A stretch of 64,000 bases of DNA. Origin: Paenibacillus mellifer (GTDB lineage: Bacteria; Bacillota; Bacilli; Paenibacillales; Paenibacillaceae). Below are positions 60,621-64,000 of this stretch, one piece after another (within the stretch, counting starts at the first letter, position 1; every line of letters begins with the position of its first letter). The notes below the pieces were generated by a model, which did not search any database, was not told where the DNA came from, and saw only the letters and a list, made by a program, of their open reading frames with translations. Location of the stretch: NCBI RefSeq assembly GCF_023195895.1, contig NZ_JALPRK010000002.1, positions 62,001 through 126,000 on the forward strand, given 5' to 3'. The translations under genes were made by a program, and so were the position numbers.

Positions 60621-62465
60621 ATGAATTTACGGATCAAACTATTTACCGCTTTTTTAGGTTTAGTCATCATTCCCTTATTTGTGCTTGGCATTATCACGTT
60701 CTTCGTCACGTTTAACTCAATTGAGAAGAAATACAGCCAGCAGGCGGAATATTCGCTGAAGGCAATCGGCTACAGCATCAAGAACGTCTTCCAGGAGATG
60801 GACAATGTCACCGATAACGGCATCTCCAAAGGGGTGTTCCAGGCCGCATTGTCAGCCAAAGACCCGGATACTCAGGATTTGACAGCCACGACGCAGCTAG
60901 AGCTGAACGCCAATCAGCGAAATTTCCGATCCTTGCTGTATAGTCATCCGGCCATCGATTACGCGTTTTTGTATAACATTCACGGGGGCCGGGAGTCCAA
61001 TGTCATCGCCATTTTCAATAAGGAAAATTTTGAGACGCTGCCCTACGAGAAGTTCAAGGAGCATCCTTTATATACGGAAGTAATGGCCCTCAACGGCCAA
61101 CCCAAGTGGATCGCTCCGCATGAATATCCAGAACTAACCGGGTCGGATAACGTGTTTACGCAAATTCGACTGATTAAGGAGCTCAGCAATCTGGAGCGGG
61201 TTGGCGTGCTGGTGGTGCAGATCAAGAACTGGGAGTTTGAGAAGATCTTTCAGAACCTGAAGCTCGGCAGCCAGATGCGGGATACCCGGTTTATGCTGGT
61301 CAATGATAAGGGCCTGATCCTGTACGATTATCAATCGGAGCTGGACGGCCAGCACATCGGAGCTTATCTGTTGAAGGACTGGGAGCTTGGCGAGGGTTAT
61401 CGGAGCTTCAAAGGCAAATTTCACAACCAGGAGAGCGTTATTTCCATCTACAAGTTGCAGGATTACCCATGGAGTCTCGTCTCGGTCACTTCCTGGAGTT
61501 ATTTGTCGCAGGAAGTCACGACTTTTGCCAAATGGTTTGTTGCGATTATTTGCGTATGTGTGTTGACGGCGATGTTGTTTAATCTGCTCTTCATGAACCG
61601 GATTACAGGTACGATTGGTGTGATCGTGAGGTTCATGCGCAAAGTGGAGAGCGGCGATTTGAACGCCCGCGTGGATGAGAAGGGCGATGACGAGCTGCTC
61701 CTGCTGCAAAAGGGCTTTAACAATCAAATGGATAAAATCAATGAGCTGTTTGATCAGGTCAAACGGGAGCAGTTGCAGAAGGCCAACGCCGAGCTGCGCG
61801 TTCTTCAGGCTCAGATTAAGCCGCATTTCCTCTTTAATACGCTGGAGTCAATCAACGCGCTGGCCGTGCAGAACGAAGGGCGCAAGGTCAGCGAAATGGT
61901 GCTTCGTCTGGCGAGCATTTTACGGATTAGCATTCAGGATAAGGAAGAGATCAAGCTAAGCTTGGAAATCGAACATCTGCGCAGTTATTTGGAGATTCAG
62001 AAGTTCCGGTTCGATGAACTGTTTGAGTATGCGATCGACATCCCGGACGAAATTAGGAATTGCCTGCTGTTGAAATTGACTTTGCAGCCACTTGTGGAGA
62101 ACAGCATTCAGCACGGGTTTGAGGGCATCGACTATAAAGGCAGGATCACGGTCACGGGGAGAATGGAACAAGACCGCATCCTGCTATGGATTGAAGACAA
62201 CGGAATTGGGATGACGAACGAGCAGCTGGCGAACATTCAATACGCGGATTTGGACGATCCGACATACCGTTCGTTGGCGCCTTATCCAAGTCATGAACGC
62301 CGGGGGCTGGGACTCCGTAGCGTGTATGACCGGCTGAGGTTTCAGTATGGGAGCAGGTATGGATTATTTATTTGTTCGCAGCCCGGATATGGAACGACGA
62401 TTCAATGTGTAATACCAAGATATGGGGCGGGTGATTACGATGAGATTAAAAGCGTTGCTGGTTGA
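60621..62465 (+). CDS. sensor histidine kinase, YesM type
   Basis: A 614-residue membrane kinase: helix about 8-32, an extracellular sensor domain (dCache-like) to about 300, a second helix about 304-325, HAMP, and a His_kinase domain with His402 in QAQIKPHFLFNTLESINAL, then an ATPase domain (VENSIQHGFEG, EDNGIGM, RRGLGLRSVYDRL). It likely senses the sugar directly or via the binding protein and controls the importer. Confidence 0.92.
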   Translation: MNLRIKLFTAFLGLVIIPLFVLGIITFFVTFNSIEKKYSQQAEYSLKAIGYSIKNVFQEMDNVTDNGISKGVFQAALSAKDPDTQDLTATTQLELNANQRNFRSLLYSHPAIDYAFLYNIHGGRESNVIAIFNKENFETLPYEKFKEHPLYTEVMALNGQPKWIAPHEYPELTGSDNVFTQIRLIKELSNLERVGVLVVQIKNWEFEKIFQNLKLGSQMRDTRFMLVNDKGLILYDYQSELDGQHIGAYLLKDWELGEGYRSFKGKFHNQESVISIYKLQDYPWSLVSVTSWSYLSQEVTTFAKWFVAIICVCVLTAMLFNLLFMNRITGTIGVIVRFMRKVESGDLNARVDEKGDDELLLLQKGFNNQMDKINELFDQVKREQLQKANAELRVLQAQIKPHFLFNTLESINALAVQNEGRKVSEMVLRLASILRISIQDKEEIKLSLEIEHLRSYLEIQKFRFDELFEYAIDIPDEIRNCLLLKLTLQPLVENSIQHGFEGIDYKGRITVTGRMEQDRILLWIEDNGIGMTNEQLANIQYADLDDPTYRSLAPYPSHERRGLGLRSVYDRLRFQYGSRYGLFICSQPGYGTTIQCVIPRYGAGDYDEIKSVAG

Positions 62466-64000
62466 CGATGAAATTCATATTCTCACGAACTTGTCGAAGG
62501 TATTGCCTTGGGAAGAAATGGGGTTCGATAATGTCCTGCTGGCCAAGAACGGGAAGGAAGCGTTGGAGCTAGCCTCCATTCATCGTCCCGACTTGATCTT
62601 AAGTGATATCCGAATGCCGGTCATGGATGGGATTCAGTTGCTGCAGGAGCTCCGGGAGCGCGAAATTCCTTGCGAAATCCTGCTGTTGAGCGGGTATCAG
62701 GAATTTGAGTATGCTCGGACTGCGATCCGTTATGGCGTTAAGGATTACATTTGCAAGCCGATCAATTACTTTGAACTGGAGGAAACGGTTCGGGGGGTTG
62801 CCAAGCAGATCCGTGAGAAGCGTAAAACTCAAAATAAGGAACAGCGGCTGAATCAGGTGGTTGATCTGGCCAACGAGAACTTCCTGCTGCATTCCCTGCT
62901 CGGGCAGGAGACGGATGGGGAAGGGCTGTTGTGGGACGAAGAGGACGATGGAGTGGTGCAGCGCCGTTACGCCATGCTTCTCTTGGATCTGGAAGGATAT
63001 TCGCATCGTTCGATTGTTTGGACGCTTCATGAGCGTAAAGCCTGGAATTTACACATCAAGCATGCGCTGAAGGACATCTTTGGCGTGGTGCTTAACGACT
63101 TGACCGTACTTCAGATCCGTGAAGGGGAATGGTGTCTGGTGTTCCCGTCCTATGAAGCGGAGCGGCCGGTTGGGGAGGACCAGCTTGTGCCGGGTTTTGA
63201 GCGTATCCGCCAACTGATCCATAGCAAGGAGGAGCTGCCGGTACGGATGTGCATGACTGCACAACCCCATCGTTTGCCGGAATTATCGGATTTGTATCAT
63301 CGTTTGCAGCATCGGTTGATTTTAGGCTCGGCACCAGAAGGGTTCGTTATTGCCGACGAGGCTCCGACGGACGATTCCCGCTCGGGGAGCGATGCCATGG
63401 AATTGCAATGGGGCTGGATCGAGCAACTAGGAACCGGATTACGTAACGGAAGCCAAGAGGTCTTGGACCGCATTGCCGGGGAATTGAAATCGTACATCGG
63501 CTGCCTGGATGAACAGCGGGTCGGTGCGGCCGAGAAGTTGATGCACTATCTGTTTATCCATCTGCTGCGTGAAATGCGTGAAATGCAAATGCTGCCGCGA
63601 GAACAGGAAGAAGCGTTATGGCAGCGGCTGCGGGGACCAATGAGCTTGAAGGAGCTGCTGTCGCTGATTGTCTCGCTCATCGAGCAGTCGCGCAGCTGTT
63701 TGTCGGCGAAGAAGTCCACGGAGCTGCTGATGATGTCCGCGCAGAATTATATTCAGAATCATCTCGGCCGCGACTTCGGGATCGAGGATATTGCCGATTA
63801 TCTCGGCATCAGCAGCAGTTACTTCTGCTTGCTCTTCAAGAACCATTTTGGCGAAACGTTTGTGGAGTATTTAACGAAACAACGGATGGAGATGGCCAAA
63901 TGTCTGCTGCGCAGCAGCGAGCGTTCGATCGCGCAAATCGGGACCTCCATCGGTTATCAGGAACGGCGTTATTTCACGAAGGTCTTTCAGAAGTATACCG
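62440..64000 (+). CDS. response regulator with AraC-type output, YesN type (3' partial)
   Basis: The reading frame runs off the window. The receiver domain has VDDE (9-11), Asp56 in LILSDIRMP and Lys106 in YICKP. A long middle region follows, then an AraC helix-turn-helix (GIEDIADYLGISSSYFCLLFKNHFG; RSIAQIGTSIGYQERRYFTKVFQKY). The start overlaps the kinase stop by 26 bases. It is the partner of the YesM-type kinase. Confidence 0.92.
   Translation, partial: MRLKALLVDDEIHILTNLSKVLPWEEMGFDNVLLAKNGKEALELASIHRPDLILSDIRMPVMDGIQLLQELREREIPCEILLLSGYQEFEYARTAIRYGVKDYICKPINYFELEETVRGVAKQIREKRKTQNKEQRLNQVVDLANENFLLHSLLGQETDGEGLLWDEEDDGVVQRRYAMLLLDLEGYSHRSIVWTLHERKAWNLHIKHALKDIFGVVLNDLTVLQIREGEWCLVFPSYEAERPVGEDQLVPGFERIRQLIHSKEELPVRMCMTAQPHRLPELSDLYHRLQHRLILGSAPEGFVIADEAPTDDSRSGSDAMELQWGWIEQLGTGLRNGSQEVLDRIAGELKSYIGCLDEQRVGAAEKLMHYLFIHLLREMREMQMLPREQEEALWQRLRGPMSLKELLSLIVSLIEQSRSCLSAKKSTELLMMSAQNYIQNHLGRDFGIEDIADYLGISSSYFCLLFKNHFGETFVEYLTKQRMEMAKCLLRSSERSIAQIGTSIGYQERRYFTKVFQKYT

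Overview
This 64 kb window looks like chromosome of a spore-forming, facultatively anaerobic member of the Paenibacillaceae, most likely Paenibacillus or a close relative. The reasons are a spoVM gene, a SpoVIF-like gene, remA, the Bacillus-type gene order from yicC to recG, moderately high GC, an Fnr with the Bacillus-type C-terminal cysteine cluster, and a YesM/YesN-type sugar two-component system next to an ABC importer. The genus call is inference from gene content, not from a marker gene.

Positions 1-21140 form the conserved housekeeping island: yicC (5' end cut off), remA, gmk, rpoZ, coaBC, priA, def, fmt, rsmB, rlmN, prpC, prkC, rsgA, rpe, spoVM, rpmB (opposite strand), an Asp23-domain gene, fakA, a degV-family gene and recG. 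The order matches Bacillus subtilis except that thiN and sdaAB/sdaAA are absent and a DegV (FakB-like) gene sits directly after fakA. A 500-bp gap before recG is filled with inverted and direct repeats.

Positions 21290-25380 carry a SpoVIF-like gene, a TetR regulator, a methionine aminopeptidase, and a small LexA-box-controlled operon (hypothetical gene, Y-family polymerase uvrX, YolD-like gene). Positions 25890-33710 are a six-gene cluster that looks like a synthase-dependent exopolysaccharide system: a membrane-anchored TIM-barrel glycosidase with a C-terminal beta domain, a membrane HEAT-repeat protein, a processive GT2 synthase, an odd regulator with a degenerate GGDEF-like part and a receiver with Glu in place of the phospho-Asp, a UDP-sugar dehydrogenase, and a second membrane-anchored TIM-barrel protein. 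This is the best candidate for an undescribed system.

Positions 33800-45100 hold mixed stress and regulatory genes: a short Crp-like regulator, flavohemoglobin hmp, a YitT membrane protein with a long structured leader, DinB and CGNR proteins, fused msrAB, a TerC protein behind a Mn2+ (yybP-ykoY) riboswitch, an AraC regulator divergent from a sugar isomerase/dehydrogenase pair, an HxlR regulator with a short flavoprotein, and a RIC (ScdA/YtfE) iron-centre repair protein. Positions 45200-57170 are an anaerobic metabolism block: nirB-nirD-nirC, fnr, adhE, pflB, pflA. Ten TGTGA-N6-TCACA-type Fnr boxes lie upstream of hmp, ric, nirB, fnr/adhE and pflB. Four of them sit exactly at the class II activation distance from a -10 hexamer. 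Together these genes describe nitrite reduction, nitric oxide defence and mixed-acid fermentation under one oxygen sensor. The end of the window (57380-64000) is a CcpA-controlled-looking sugar ABC importer (binding protein and two permeases) with its YesM-type kinase and YesN-type response regulator, the latter cut by the window edge.
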